Shown piece after piece: positions 25,534-34,860 of a stretch of 64,000 nucleotides of DNA. Position numbers and translations under genes: made by a program. Every line of letters begins with the position of its first letter. Position 1 is the first letter of the stretch. The DNA comes from Roseitalea sp. (GTDB taxonomy: Bacteria; Pseudomonadota; Alphaproteobacteria; Rhizobiales; Rhizobiaceae), in NCBI GenBank assembly GCA_017642895.1, contig JAEPON010000007.1:124001-188000 (forward strand), given 5' to 3'. The notes under the pieces are model-generated. The model saw only the letters and a list, made by a program, of their open reading frames with translations. It did no database searches and was not told the DNA's origin.

Positions 25534-26256
25534 ATGCCAGAAGTTCTTTTTGCAGGAATCGCGCTCACCATTGCCGGGTTTGCCAAGGGGCTCGTCGGTC
25601 TCGGGTTGCCGCCCATTGCGATGGGACTGCTGGTCCTCATGATGAGTCCGGTTGAAGCTGCTGCTGTGATGGTCGTTCCGGCGCTGCTGACCAATCTCTG
25701 GCAGGCGATTGCAGGGCCGGATCTGCGCGGTCTTTTGAGACGGTTCGGGCCGATGCTCATCCTGACGGCCTTGGGAACGCTTGTTTTTGCGGGCGCTTTG
25801 GCGGCCCATGCGGATACCGCCATTGCCGTTCTTGGTGTGTTGCTGGTGGCATATGGAGCCTACGGGTTGCGTAGCCCTCATAGTGTTTTGCCACAGAAAG
25901 CCGAACGGTGGGCCGCACCGTTGTCGGGGACCGCGACGGGAATAGTCACTGCGTTCACCGGTGTCTCTTCAATGCCATCGGTCCCGTTCCTTCAGTCCGT
26001 TGGCCTGCCGCGAGACACCTTCATCCAAGCAATGGGCCTATCCTTCTCCGTGTCTGCTCTCGCTCTGATCGCGTCCCTTGGCATGTCCGGTGGCTTTGCC
26101 AACGGTTCCATCACCACAATCAGCGTAGCAATCCTGGGGGCTTTTTCGGGCATGGCGGGTGGCACACATCTTCGCAAAAGGCTCGATGAAGCGTTCTTCA
26201 GACGGATTGTTTTGCTCGTGCTGATTGTCCTGGGTGCATACCTACTGCTGCGGTGA
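25534..26256 (+). CDS. TauE/SafE-family sulfite/anion exporter
   Basis: This 240-residue membrane protein has about eight hydrophobic helices and the repeated TauE motif AGFAKGLVGLGLPPIAMGLLVLMMSP in the first half, with a related segment GIVTAFTGVSSMPSVPFLQSVGL in the second. These proteins export sulfite, sulfoacetate or other small organic anions, or import anions in some cases. The frame could start at TTG 25507, but the ATG at 25534 gives the usual N-terminus. It follows the MFS gene by 66 bp on the same strand and may share its transcript. Confidence 0.85.
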   Translation: MPEVLFAGIALTIAGFAKGLVGLGLPPIAMGLLVLMMSPVEAAAVMVVPALLTNLWQAIAGPDLRGLLRRFGPMLILTALGTLVFAGALAAHADTAIAVLGVLLVAYGAYGLRSPHSVLPQKAERWAAPLSGTATGIVTAFTGVSSMPSVPFLQSVGLPRDTFIQAMGLSFSVSALALIASLGMSGGFANGSITTISVAILGAFSGMAGGTHLRKRLDEAFFRRIVLLVLIVLGAYLLLR

Positions 26257-26374
26257 ACCGTGACGAGACCAGTCAACTGGCTTCGGCTGGAAGGATGATC
26301 CCGCCATCAACAAGCCTGGATCGCGTTTCTGGTTCGATTGAAAGCAATTGGGATGGCAGCCGTTGGAGTGCATT

Positions 26375-26520
26375 TGGAGTTCCCCCGGTTTGGTGGACGG
26401 TTACAGGCTGTCGGTTTCCAGTCCTTCAGAGGCGCTTCTTTCGTCGTCGATTGGTGACTTGTAGCCGAGGGCGGAATGCCGCCGGCCAGGCAGCTCGCAT
26501 TCGAGCGTGCCGAAGACCCT
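26375..26520 (-). mobile_element. IS3-family insertion sequence remnant (transposase C-terminus and one end)
   Basis: On the minus strand the end of an IS3-family OrfB transposase is readable: RRHSALGYKSPIDDERS, then a TAA stop at 26401-26403. This matches the usual (R)HSALGYxSPxxFE ending. Directly after it, a terminal-repeat-like sequence runs from 26400 down to 26375 and begins TGGAGTTCCCCCGG when read on the plus strand. The rest of the transposase and the other end are missing. The neighbouring 26257-26374 and 26521-26647 contain no gene I can support. Confidence 0.7.
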
Positions 26521-26647
26521 TGCCCTCATTGTCAAAGTTGAACTCATGCCCTTTTTTGCGCTCGGCCGTTCTGGTCGTCGTCCTGGCTGCCGTGCGGTAC
26601 TCCGCAGCTCCTGGTGCCAGGGCCGCCGCCGGCGCCTCGTAAGCCGT

Positions 26648-27088
26648 TCAGACGCTCGGGCCCGTCGCGCAGGCTCGAAACGCGCGCACAGCCGGCGCCG
26701 CGCCATCCAGAGACACGGCAACGGCCTGGTCGCCGAGCAGGGCCGTGGCGGTATGGTTGAACTCGAGCCCGTTCAGGACATTGCCGAAGCCGCGGTCGGT
26801 CACCGTCAGGGTCGCGCCGCCCCTAGAGACAACATGACGGTCGGTGACGATCGTGTTGCCGCGTGCCCCATCGAAACGCATCGCGAAGACCGGGCCTTGC
26901 AGCCAGGGACCTTTGGGCGTGATCGCGATCGCGTATTCCGGGATCGCCGGATCATAGGTGACACGAACGAAAGCGTTCTCACCGTCGTGGACAAGCTCGC
27001 ACACGCGGCCTGACGTCGCCTCCCAGGCCCACGCCGGTGCAGTGGTCAGCAAAAGAACGGCAAGCGCACGCAACATGAGAAACGGCAT
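26648..27088 (-). CDS. Small secreted protein of unknown function
   Basis: This 146-residue protein has a Sec signal peptide (LMLRALAVLLLTTAPAWA, cleavage before WEATSG). The mature part of about 125 residues is mostly beta-strand-like and holds two cysteines (GRVCELVHDGEN and FRACATGPSV) that could form a disulfide. No known domain is recognised. Translation could begin at 27088 or at the in-frame ATG 27076, which gives MLRALAVLL. It stands alone between the IS remnant and the RND operon. Confidence 0.65.
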   Translation of the reverse strand: MPFLMLRALAVLLLTTAPAWAWEATSGRVCELVHDGENAFVRVTYDPAIPEYAIAITPKGPWLQGPVFAMRFDGARGNTIVTDRHVVSRGGATLTVTDRGFGNVLNGLEFNHTATALLGDQAVAVSLDGAAPAVRAFRACATGPSV

Positions 27089-27228
27089 ATCATATCAAGC
27101 GGGCTTGTGTATCGGCCGTGAGCGTGAAGCGCTGCTGCCGACACTGGCGGCAAAGGTGTCGGAAGATCGCGGCTGCGAACTCTCGTTTGATGCAACGACC
27201 CGCTTCACCGCCTTCGACGCCCATCTGC

Positions 27229-30200
27229 TTACTCGGCTGCCAAACGCAGCGGCTGAACGGCACCATCATTCAATTCGCGCCGGCCGGCGTCGAGGCTGTC
27301 CACGTCGATCGCTGACCGTTGCGACCGTCCTTTGGCCGCGTAGATCAATTTGAACATGGGCGGTGTGAAGTAAAATGAGACAATCGTCGACAGAAGCACG
27401 CCGCCCGCGACCGACATCGCAAAGGGCGGCCAGAAGCCGCCACCGGCGAGAATGAGCGGAAGAAAGCCGCCAAAGGTGGTGATGGTCGTTGAGACAATGT
27501 GCCGGCTGGATCCCATCAGCACCTCCACCATTGCCGCCTCGTCTCCGGCGCTGGCGTGATCGTCGGCCTGAAGGCCGGTCATGATGATGATGGCGGCGTT
27601 GATCGAGACGCCAATCGAGCCGATCACGCCGATGATGGCATTGATGCCGAACGGATACTGGAAGATCGCCAGCGCAAGAATGCTCAACCCGGCGGACAGA
27701 CCGCACACGATGAAGGCGATCGCCGACAGGCGGAAAGAGTTGAAAGTCAGGACGATGACCGCGATCGTCAGCAGCACGATAAGACCCACGGACGCGAGCA
27801 GGTTGCCGAGCGTGTCGGCGCGCGCGTCGCTGTCGCCGCCAAATTCAAGGCGATAGCCGGGCGGCGGCGCAAAGCCCGTTTCAGCGAGCAAGGCCTGCGT
27901 CTCCGCCAGCGCTTCCTCCGGCAGTACGCCGCGCAGGATGAAGGCCTGGACCGTGTTGACCCGCTCGGCGTTGCGCCGCGTGATCGAACTGTTCGACGGC
28001 ACGATCTCGATATCGGCGATCGCAGAAAGGGGCAGCGCCGGGAATGTGCCTTGCGCCGAAAGGGCCGCCGCATTGGGCACAATGATCGGCAGGTCGGCAA
28101 TCGCGTTGAGATCGCCGCGCTCGGCATCGCCGAGACGCACGCGCACCGGCAGCTCGTCGGTGCCTTCGACAAGCGAACCACCGGTAGCGCCCTCAAGGCC
28201 AGCCTGCATCTGGCCGGTGATGGCCGCCAGGTCGAGGCCCAGAAGGCGGGCGCGCGCTTCATCGACCGCGATGCTCACCTTGGGCGGCACGGCGTTGATG
28301 GTGGCGCGGGTTGTCGTCACGGTGGGCACATCGGCCAGCATAGCACGCAACTCGTCGCCCAGATCGGACAGCGTATCGAGGTCCGGGCCGACAAGGCGCA
28401 ATTCGACGGGCGCAGCGACCGGCGGTCCCTGGACCAAGCCACGCACGAGCACCTGTGCTTCCGGCGCAAGCGCCGACAGCGAGCGCTGCAACTCCGGCAG
28501 GATCGTTTCAGTCGCTTCGGGCGAGGCGGTGGTCACCAGCGCCTGCGCATATTGCGGCGCGTTATCGCGGTTGCCGACGATGTTGTAGTAAAAACCTGGC
28601 GCCGAGCGGCCGATCACCCAACTGACGCTTTCGATCTCGTCGTGATCGCGTAACACCGCATCCAGAACGGCCACTGTCTCCCCGGTCTTGGTGATGGCCG
28701 CAGCCGGCCCCAGTTCGACCTCGATATGGAACTGGTCCCGATCGACACCGGGGAAGAACTGCGCCGTCAGTGTCGGCATGGAGACAAAACCAAGGATCGG
28801 CAGGATCAGCGACAGGGCAACCGAGCGCAGCGGATTGGCCACAGCCCAGCACAGCGAGCGTTCAAACAGCCACGCAATCGGCCCGCCGGGCACGCCGTTG
28901 GCGAACCAGGACCGTGTTTGCCCGTCCGGCATCGTCCATGCGGCGAGCGCCGGCGTGACGGTTACCGCGACAGCGAATGACCACAACAGCATCACCACCA
29001 CCGCAATGGCGATCGATCCGACGAAATCGCCCGCAGGCCCCGGCAGCAGGATCATCGGCGTGAAAGACAGAGCGGTCGTCAGCGTCGAGGCGAGCAGAGG
29101 CGCAAACAGGCGTCTGGTCGCGGCACCGGCTGCATTGATACGGGTTTCGCCGCGCCGCACCCGTTTGGCCACCTCGTCGGTCATGACAATGCCCGCATCG
29201 ACCAGAAGACCCAACGCCACGATGAGGCCGGTCACAGACATCTGATGGATGGCGAGACCCAGGAAGTTCATCGTCAGCAGGCTGGCAAGGCTGACGATCG
29301 GCAGGATGAGGGCGACGATCAGCGCCGCCCGTGCGCCGAGCGTGATGAAAAGAACGCCGACGACCAGCGCCACACCGATCGCCATGTTGGTCGCCACCTC
29401 CAGAAGCCGGTCGGATGTGTAGGTCGATTGGTCAAAGGACAGATCGAGCGACAGGCTGGCCGGGACCTTGTCCTGATAGGCCGCCACTTCCTCGCGGATC
29501 ATGGTCATCCAACGGTCGACCTGCAGCCCGTCTTCGAGCTTGGCCGCGATCAGAATGGCCCGCCGGCCATCATGGATCGCCAGTTCGGCGGCGGGCGTCC
29601 GGACGCCCCGCGATACCTCGGCGATGTCGCCCAGCCAGGTGATCGTGCCATTGGCGGATTCGCGGACAACCACATTGCGCAGCCGGTCCAGCGCATCGAT
29701 CTCACCTGTCAGATTGATCACCAGATCATTGCCGGTCGCGCGCAGACGGCCGGCCTGACCTTTCGCGTCAGCCGACTGGATCGCTCGAGAGATGTCCCGC
29801 GCCGTCAGGCCAAGCGCCGCGCTGCGCTGCGGGTCGATCGTGACCAGCACTTCTTCTTCAGGTGCGCCAAAAAGATCGACCAGCTTGGTGCCGGGCACAT
29901 TGCGCAACCGATCGGCGAAATCGGTGGCATAGCGGCCCATGACGGCAGTGGAGACATTGTCATGGCGCGCCGACAGCGCGGCGATCGCCCCATAGGCGCC
30001 GGCGCCATCGGTTTCCAGTTCGGGCGTGCCCGCGCCGGCGGGAAACTCAACCTGCGCGTCGCTGAGCGCGTCGCGGATTTCCGACCAGACCTGTTCGATC
30101 TGATTGTCCGGCAGCGTGTCGGTCAGTTCGATTGAGACAATCGAGATGCCGGTCGCCGACGTCGACTCAATCACATCGACTTCAGACAATTCCCGCAGCA

Positions 30201-30402
30201 CATCCTCGATCTTCGCCGTGACGAGCGTTTCAACGCGCTCGGGCTCGGCACCGGGAAAGACGGTCGTTGCGGTCGCAAAGAGATTGGTGATTGTCGGGTC
30301 TTCCTGCCGTCCAAGCGCCATCAGAGACGACAATCCGCCTGCGACAAGGACCAGAATGATGAGCGCGACAAGGCGTGGATAGCGGAAGGTGAGCGTTTCC
30401 AT
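27229..30402 (-). CDS. RND-family efflux pump inner-membrane transporter
   Basis: This 1057-residue RND protein has the expected two-fold layout: TM1, a large periplasmic porter domain, TM2-6, TM7, a second porter domain and TM8-12. Conserved regions include GRQEDPTITN, PGAEPERVETLVTAKIEDVL and LGLLVDAGIVMTDEVAKR. In AcrB-type pumps TM4 has two acidic residues (VDDA) and TM10 a Lys; here TM4 reads VDAG and TM10 SINAAI, so the proton relay differs from AcrB. The ATG at 30402 shares one base with the stop of the adaptor gene (TGATG). Confidence 0.9.
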   Translation of the reverse strand: METLTFRYPRLVALIILVLVAGGLSSLMALGRQEDPTITNLFATATTVFPGAEPERVETLVTAKIEDVLRELSEVDVIESTSATGISIVSIELTDTLPDNQIEQVWSEIRDALSDAQVEFPAGAGTPELETDGAGAYGAIAALSARHDNVSTAVMGRYATDFADRLRNVPGTKLVDLFGAPEEEVLVTIDPQRSAALGLTARDISRAIQSADAKGQAGRLRATGNDLVINLTGEIDALDRLRNVVVRESANGTITWLGDIAEVSRGVRTPAAELAIHDGRRAILIAAKLEDGLQVDRWMTMIREEVAAYQDKVPASLSLDLSFDQSTYTSDRLLEVATNMAIGVALVVGVLFITLGARAALIVALILPIVSLASLLTMNFLGLAIHQMSVTGLIVALGLLVDAGIVMTDEVAKRVRRGETRINAAGAATRRLFAPLLASTLTTALSFTPMILLPGPAGDFVGSIAIAVVVMLLWSFAVAVTVTPALAAWTMPDGQTRSWFANGVPGGPIAWLFERSLCWAVANPLRSVALSLILPILGFVSMPTLTAQFFPGVDRDQFHIEVELGPAAAITKTGETVAVLDAVLRDHDEIESVSWVIGRSAPGFYYNIVGNRDNAPQYAQALVTTASPEATETILPELQRSLSALAPEAQVLVRGLVQGPPVAAPVELRLVGPDLDTLSDLGDELRAMLADVPTVTTTRATINAVPPKVSIAVDEARARLLGLDLAAITGQMQAGLEGATGGSLVEGTDELPVRVRLGDAERGDLNAIADLPIIVPNAAALSAQGTFPALPLSAIADIEIVPSNSSITRRNAERVNTVQAFILRGVLPEEALAETQALLAETGFAPPPGYRLEFGGDSDARADTLGNLLASVGLIVLLTIAVIVLTFNSFRLSAIAFIVCGLSAGLSILALAIFQYPFGINAIIGVIGSIGVSINAAIIIMTGLQADDHASAGDEAAMVEVLMGSSRHIVSTTITTFGGFLPLILAGGGFWPPFAMSVAGGVLLSTIVSFYFTPPMFKLIYAAKGRSQRSAIDVDSLDAGRRELNDGAVQPLRLAAE

Positions 30403-31625
30403 CACTGGGCTCCGGCGTCGGCGGACTGGATGAGCCGGCCATCGGCGGGAGTGGTTGCCAGTGCCTGGCCGACAACGATCTGGTGGCCGCCATCGGCGAC
30501 GATGGTGGCGCGATCGGGCAAGGTCCCGGACACGTAGGCGCGCAAACTGTCGGCATGGATGATCTGGACCGCTTCGATCGCGGCCGTTGAAGCGTCGGCG
30601 CTTTCGTCGACGGTCATCACGGTCCATGTCCCGCGCACACCGTCGCGCAGGGCGGCGAGCGGCACCCAGAAGCCGGGTTGCGCGATGGTCTCGGTCAGCG
30701 TGATCGTGCCCGTATCGCCCAGAAGAACGCTGTGGTTCTCGTCAAAGGCAAACAGAACCTTGCGCGTGCGCGTCACCGGGTCGACCTCGGGCAGGATGGC
30801 ATCCAGCGCCACCGCCCACTGCGTATCGCCAAGTGTGACCACCGCCTTTGTTTCGCCGTGGACCCGGTCGGCCAGATCGGGTGCAAGGCCCACACGGAAG
30901 CGCGGAGGCACATCCTCAACAAGGCCCACAACCGTTTGGCCACCGCCGACGGTCGCACCGATGTCGGCGGAGCGGCTCGCAATGCGCCCGTCAAACGGCG
31001 CGCGGATCTCCGCCTTCTCAAGCCGCACATCCACGGCCAGCAAACCCGCATCGATCTCGGCCTGCCGAGCCGTTGCTTCAGCCAGGGTCAACGTGGCTTG
31101 ATCGGTCTGCTGGTTGGAGGCAAAGCCCCGCTCCCGCAGTTCTTCTTGCCGGTCAGCGGTCCGGCGCGCCAGTTCACGCTGCGCGTCGAGCGCCTGTCGG
31201 GACGCGAGCAACCGGTTCCGCTCTGCAATCAGCAGGCGTGTGTCCAGTCGGGCGATGACCTCGCCCGCAGCGATCACATCGCCCTCATCGACCAGGATCT
31301 CCGTGATCGTTCCGCCTGCTTCGAAGGCAATGCCGGTTTGCTGGGCGGCTTCAACCTGGCCGGCAAAACGCCGATCAATCTGAAAACCGTCGAGACGCTC
31401 GACCGCCATCACAGGCACCGTGATGGGCGGCACGGGCACAGGGGCTTCAACGGTGGCGGCGCGGTCGGCAATCGCGCGCGACCCGCCGACAATGGCAACG
31501 CCGGAAGCCGCAAAGAAGACACCGGTGAGCATAATCGTGGCGGCCGTCGTCAAAAGGCGGCGGATCGGCAATTTTGGCTTTGCCACGCGATCGGCCGATG
31601 GCGCGGTTTGATCGGACGGGTTCAT
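30402..31625 (-). CDS. RND efflux periplasmic adaptor (membrane fusion protein)
   Basis: This 407-residue adaptor has an N-terminal anchor (residues about 24-50, LLTTAATIMLTGVFFAASGVAIV). The lipoyl halves GTITEILVDEGDVIAAGEVIARLDTR and IRAPFDGRIASRSADIGATVG flank a short coiled-coil hairpin rich in Arg, Glu and Ala. A beta-barrel and C-terminal domain follow. The start at 31625 (MNPSDQTAPS) follows GGAGA by about seven bases. It is first in the two-gene efflux operon, divergent from a TetR regulator. No outer-membrane channel gene is nearby. Confidence 0.88.
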   Translation of the reverse strand: MNPSDQTAPSADRVAKPKLPIRRLLTTAATIMLTGVFFAASGVAIVGGSRAIADRAATVEAPVPVPPITVPVMAVERLDGFQIDRRFAGQVEAAQQTGIAFEAGGTITEILVDEGDVIAAGEVIARLDTRLLIAERNRLLASRQALDAQRELARRTADRQEELRERGFASNQQTDQATLTLAEATARQAEIDAGLLAVDVRLEKAEIRAPFDGRIASRSADIGATVGGGQTVVGLVEDVPPRFRVGLAPDLADRVHGETKAVVTLGDTQWAVALDAILPEVDPVTRTRKVLFAFDENHSVLLGDTGTITLTETIAQPGFWVPLAALRDGVRGTWTVMTVDESADASTAAIEAVQIIHADSLRAYVSGTLPDRATIVADGGHQIVVGQALATTPADGRLIQSADAGAQ

Positions 31626-31647
31626 AGCGGGTCTCCAGGCTTGATAA

Positions 31648-31702
31648 GTAAGCAATGCTAACTTAAGTTAGTGCTTCTAACCGATGTAAGCAATACTCAC
31701 TT
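31648..31702. promoter_or_regulatory. TetR operator region: two direct repeats and a palindrome
   Basis: Two 17-bp direct repeats, at 31648-31664 (GTAAGCAATGCTAACTT) and 31686-31702 (GTAAGCAATACTCACTT), match at 15 positions and start 38 bp apart. The first overlaps a perfect 14-bp palindrome CTAACTTAAGTTAG (31658-31671). They fill the gap between the divergent adaptor and TetR genes, so they are the obvious candidates for TetR binding at both promoters. Confidence 0.68.
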
Positions 31703-31770
31703 TCTTGAAATCTGGATCACGCGCTGTGACAATAAATTTGGAGACACGCGATTCTGGGAGGAGCGTCCTC

Positions 31771-32412
31771 ATGGACGACGCTGAAGCCGGCAGCAAAGCG
31801 CCGGGGCGGGAGACGTATCACCACGGCGACTTGCGGCGCGACCTGATCGCATCGGTCCGGCAGTTGGTGGAGACCCATGGGCCGGACGGATTTTCCGTGG
31901 CCGAGGCCAGCCGGGCGGCAGGCGTCAGCACGGCTGCGCCCTACAAGCACTTCAAGGACAAGACGGCGATCCTGCACGCGGTGGTCGAAGACGCCATGCA
32001 GCGCATGGCCGACGCGATGGCGGATGCGGTCGCACCGCACCCGGTCGGATCAATCGAGCGGATCGACGCGCTGGGACGGAGCTACATCGACTTTGCCCGG
32101 GCCCAACCAGGCGTATTCCGTCTCATGTTCGGGCTGACGCGCGGCCATGAAAACGATGAGGTAATCATGGAGCGCGGCCGCAGCGCGTTCCGGATCGTCG
32201 TGGACTGCGTCGCCGACTATCTCGGCATCGACCGCGATGCGAACCTTGCCTGGCAACGCGCCTACATGCTGTGGTGTTTCGTGCACGGTCACTCGTTTCT
32301 GGTGATCGACGACAAGACGACCAAGCAGGAACTGGACATCGACGAGATAACGCTCCTGAGCGCGGTCAGCCAGGGCATTCTGGGAACGGTGAGCAAGGCA
32401 GCCGACAGTTGA
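31771..32412 (+). CDS. TetR-family transcriptional regulator (WHG-domain type)
   Basis: This 213-residue repressor has a TetR HTH (residues about 18-65: YHHGDLRRDLIASVRQLVETHGPDGFSVAEASRAAGVSTAAPYKHFKDKTAIL). Its C-terminal helical domain is of the WHG/TetR_C_33 type (YIDFARAQPGVFRLMFGLTRG). The YHHGDLR start and the KHFKDK box are typical of this subgroup. The start at 31771 follows GGGAGGAG by six to ten bases; the upstream frame lacks such a site. It diverges from the RND operon and most likely represses it until a pump substrate binds. Confidence 0.88.
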   Translation: MDDAEAGSKAPGRETYHHGDLRRDLIASVRQLVETHGPDGFSVAEASRAAGVSTAAPYKHFKDKTAILHAVVEDAMQRMADAMADAVAPHPVGSIERIDALGRSYIDFARAQPGVFRLMFGLTRGHENDEVIMERGRSAFRIVVDCVADYLGIDRDANLAWQRAYMLWCFVHGHSFLVIDDKTTKQELDIDEITLLSAVSQGILGTVSKAADS

Positions 32413-32869
32413 GTCGGCTTATTGCCGCATCTGCCCAAGGCGCGATGGCGTCGGCGGCCAAACTTGGATGTCGAAACCGAGCCCGACCTACGCGGCAAGA
32501 TCGCTTGCGAGACGGAGCCGATACGGCGCGATGCGCTTCGAAGCTGCATCTCAAGCACTCACAAGCCTGATAGAGGCAATGGCCATCAATGTTTGAAGGC
32601 CGCCAACGAAAGCGAATCGACTGTTCGAAGCTGAGCTGGATTTGACGGCAAAGCCGCCGCCGACTTCCGACGCACTTTGGGCCCAGAGCAGAACTCCGGT
32701 GGCTGCGCTTGCGCCGTAAAACGGCACGCCACGATACGGCATTTGTTCGATCCCGGAGTCGCCATTGTTTCGGGACTTAAGCGTCCTTCATCCAAATCAC
32801 ACGGTTGCAAGACCGCTGGCGGTACAGGGTTGTGTTGGACATGAGGACGCTGCCGAAAAAGAACAATCT
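32413..32869. other. 0.46-kb gap between convergent genes, no gene seen
   Basis: No supported coding sequence is present. Short frames on both strands have no recognisable domain or ribosome-binding site. A long-armed inverted repeat is present: AGCGTCCT (32780-32787) pairs with AGGACGCT (32844-32851). An inner imperfect pair, TCCAAATCACAC with GTGTTGGA, lies between the arms. It may act as a structured terminator for the convergent TetR and DUF993 genes. Confidence 0.4.
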
Positions 32870-34033
32870 CTATTGCTCAATACCGCTTAGGGCACAGAGA
32901 TGAATCATGCGCGCTGTCGCCAACTCGATATCGTAAAAGAGCCCGCTTTGAACGGCCAGCCGGAAAATGTCAGCAAGATGGATGATACCCCTTGCCGATT
33001 CCATTCCGCCGATCATGCGAAAATGGCTTTGGTGACCGGCGAGCCAGGCAAGAAACACCACGCCTGTCTTGTAGTAATGTGTCGGCGCTTCGAACAAGCG
33101 GCGGGACAAGCGCACCGTCGGTCCGAGTAGGTCATGATACCGTTCGGTTTGCCCCTTGGCGAGCGCCTTCAATGCCGGGGCTGCCACCGGCGCGATCGGA
33201 TCGAATATGCCGAGCAGTGCATGGGAATGGTGCTCGCCGTCGCCCTCGATCAGTCCGGGATAATTGAAGTCGTCGCCGGTGTACATCCGGACACCGGGCG
33301 GAAGAGCGGCGCGCATCGCAACTTCCCGATCGGCTTGCAGAAGCGAAATCTTGATACCGTCGATTTTCTTCCGGTGGCTTTCGATCAGCGCCAATACGCT
33401 GCGCATTGCAACGTCCACATCGTCACTGCCCCAATAGCCCTTTAGCTGCGGGTCAAAATCGGTGCCCAGCCAGTGCAGGATGACCGGGTTGCGTGCGCCC
33501 TCGATCAATCGGCCATAGACGGCGAGATAGTCGTCGGCACCGCGCGCCACCCGGCAAAGCGCGCGGCTGGCCATGATGACGGGCCGTCCGCCACAGCGTT
33601 CGACATGTTCGAGCTGGGTTTCGTAGGCTGAGGCGACGTCGTTGATGCCGGTGCATCGGACCGGGTCCAGCTGATCGGTTCCCACGCCGCAGACGATCGC
33701 GCCGCCGGCGGCTTTGGCTTCTGCGGTCGACCGACGGATGAGTTCGGCGGCATTGGTCCAGGATAGCCCCATACCGCGCTGGGCCGTGTCCATGGCTTCG
33801 GCAACGCCGAAACCAAGGCTCCAAAGATGCCGGCGATAGGCCATCGTGGCATCCCAATCGATCGCCGCTTCGTCCCAGGGCTGTCTTGAATGCAAAGGAT
33901 CGGCCACCGCATGCGCGGCAGCGAACGCAATCCTTCCGAAATCGCCGCCGTTACAAGGTGGAGGCCCGTCGCAACCACTCGCATCGAAAGGTTCGATCCG
34001 GCCGTCCCGCGTCGGCAGCTTCAGGCGCTTCAT
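32870..34033 (-). CDS. DUF993 protein (dihydrodipicolinate-synthase-like TIM barrel)
   Basis: This 387-residue protein matches the DUF993 family, usually annotated as dihydrodipicolinate-synthase-like. Recognisable parts are MKRLKLPTRDGRIEPF at the start, TDFDPQLKGYWGSDDVDVAM, KIDGIKISLL with the lysine expected to form the aldolase Schiff base, and GVRMYTGDDFNYP. Members are probably class I aldolases acting on a sugar- or cyclitol-derived acid, but I know of no proven reaction. It is the last gene of the LacI-controlled operon and overlaps the AroE-like gene by ATGA. Confidence 0.78.
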   Translation of the reverse strand: MKRLKLPTRDGRIEPFDASGCDGPPPCNGGDFGRIAFAAAHAVADPLHSRQPWDEAAIDWDATMAYRRHLWSLGFGVAEAMDTAQRGMGLSWTNAAELIRRSTAEAKAAGGAIVCGVGTDQLDPVRCTGINDVASAYETQLEHVERCGGRPVIMASRALCRVARGADDYLAVYGRLIEGARNPVILHWLGTDFDPQLKGYWGSDDVDVAMRSVLALIESHRKKIDGIKISLLQADREVAMRAALPPGVRMYTGDDFNYPGLIEGDGEHHSHALLGIFDPIAPVAAPALKALAKGQTERYHDLLGPTVRLSRRLFEAPTHYYKTGVVFLAWLAGHQSHFRMIGGMESARGIIHLADIFRLAVQSGLFYDIELATARMIHLCALSGIEQ

Positions 34034-34860
34034 GGTGCGTCGCTTTCGGGACCACCCATACCGAGGAAACGCCAGATCGGGCCGATCTGGCCATCGAGCA
34101 TGCACCGACCCGGCACTATCGGATGACCACGCGCTTCGGCCTCACGCAGCAAGGCTGTCACCGGCGGCACCATCACGGCTTCGGCAACCACCGCGCCGGC
34201 ATGCAATCGGTCCAGCGAAAAAGGCAGCCGCCGATCGGCTCCCATCCCCACCGGCGTTGCATTGACGACAATATCATGCCGAGGCCCCGGAGGCGCAATT
34301 CCGATCGGCGCCGGCGCGTCGCCGCTTAGCCGGTCGACGGCTTGGTGGGCGCTCTTTTCGTCGATATCGCTCAAGTCAACCGCGGCGCCCTGCTGCAACA
34401 GGGCCTCCGCGATGGCGCGGCCGGCGCCGCCGGCGCCAACGACCGCGACATGCCTGCCGGACACGTGATGATTGTGTCGGGCAAGGCCAGACACCAGGCC
34501 GACGCCATCGAACAACTCTGCCTCCCAAGGCCCGTGCGCGCCGGGACGCAGGATATTGGCCGCGCCGGTCCGCGCAACGCGCTCGGAAACCATATCGGCG
34601 ATCTGCGCGGCGCGTTGCTTGTGCGGAATGGTGACGATCAATCCGCCCAGATTGGCGATTCGGCGCAGTCCGGCCAACGCCTCGGCAAAATCGTCGGGCG
34701 GCAGATCCATGGCAATCATGGTCGCATCGATGCCGGCACGTCGGAAACGATCGTTGAAGACGGCCGGCGAACGCGCCTGGCCGACTGGATGACCAATTAT
34801 GGCAAACAGCCGAGCGGGCGAGACGCCGGTTCTGTTGTCAAGGGTTGCGGTTATGGCCAT
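34030..34860 (-). CDS. AroE-like (shikimate dehydrogenase family) oxidoreductase, second copy
   Basis: This 276-residue protein has the AroE fold. The N-terminal domain carries IGHPVGQARSPAVFN and the catalytic Lys in VTIPHKQ; the Rossmann half has [16 protein letters not shown]. As in the other AroE-like protein at 6528-7316, the first Ser of the SxSP substrate-carboxylate motif is missing (ARSP). The TDG element reads FDG. This points to a non-shikimate substrate. The start was placed at ATG 34860; a GTG at 34878 is also possible. It is translationally coupled to the DUF993 gene and overlaps the end of the aldehyde dehydrogenase gene. Confidence 0.8.
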   Translation of the reverse strand: MAITATLDNRTGVSPARLFAIIGHPVGQARSPAVFNDRFRRAGIDATMIAMDLPPDDFAEALAGLRRIANLGGLIVTIPHKQRAAQIADMVSERVARTGAANILRPGAHGPWEAELFDGVGLVSGLARHNHHVSGRHVAVVGAGGAGRAIAEALLQQGAAVDLSDIDEKSAHQAVDRLSGDAPAPIGIAPPGPRHDIVVNATPVGMGADRRLPFSLDRLHAGAVVAEAVMVPPVTALLREAEARGHPIVPGRCMLDGQIGPIWRFLGMGGPESDAP

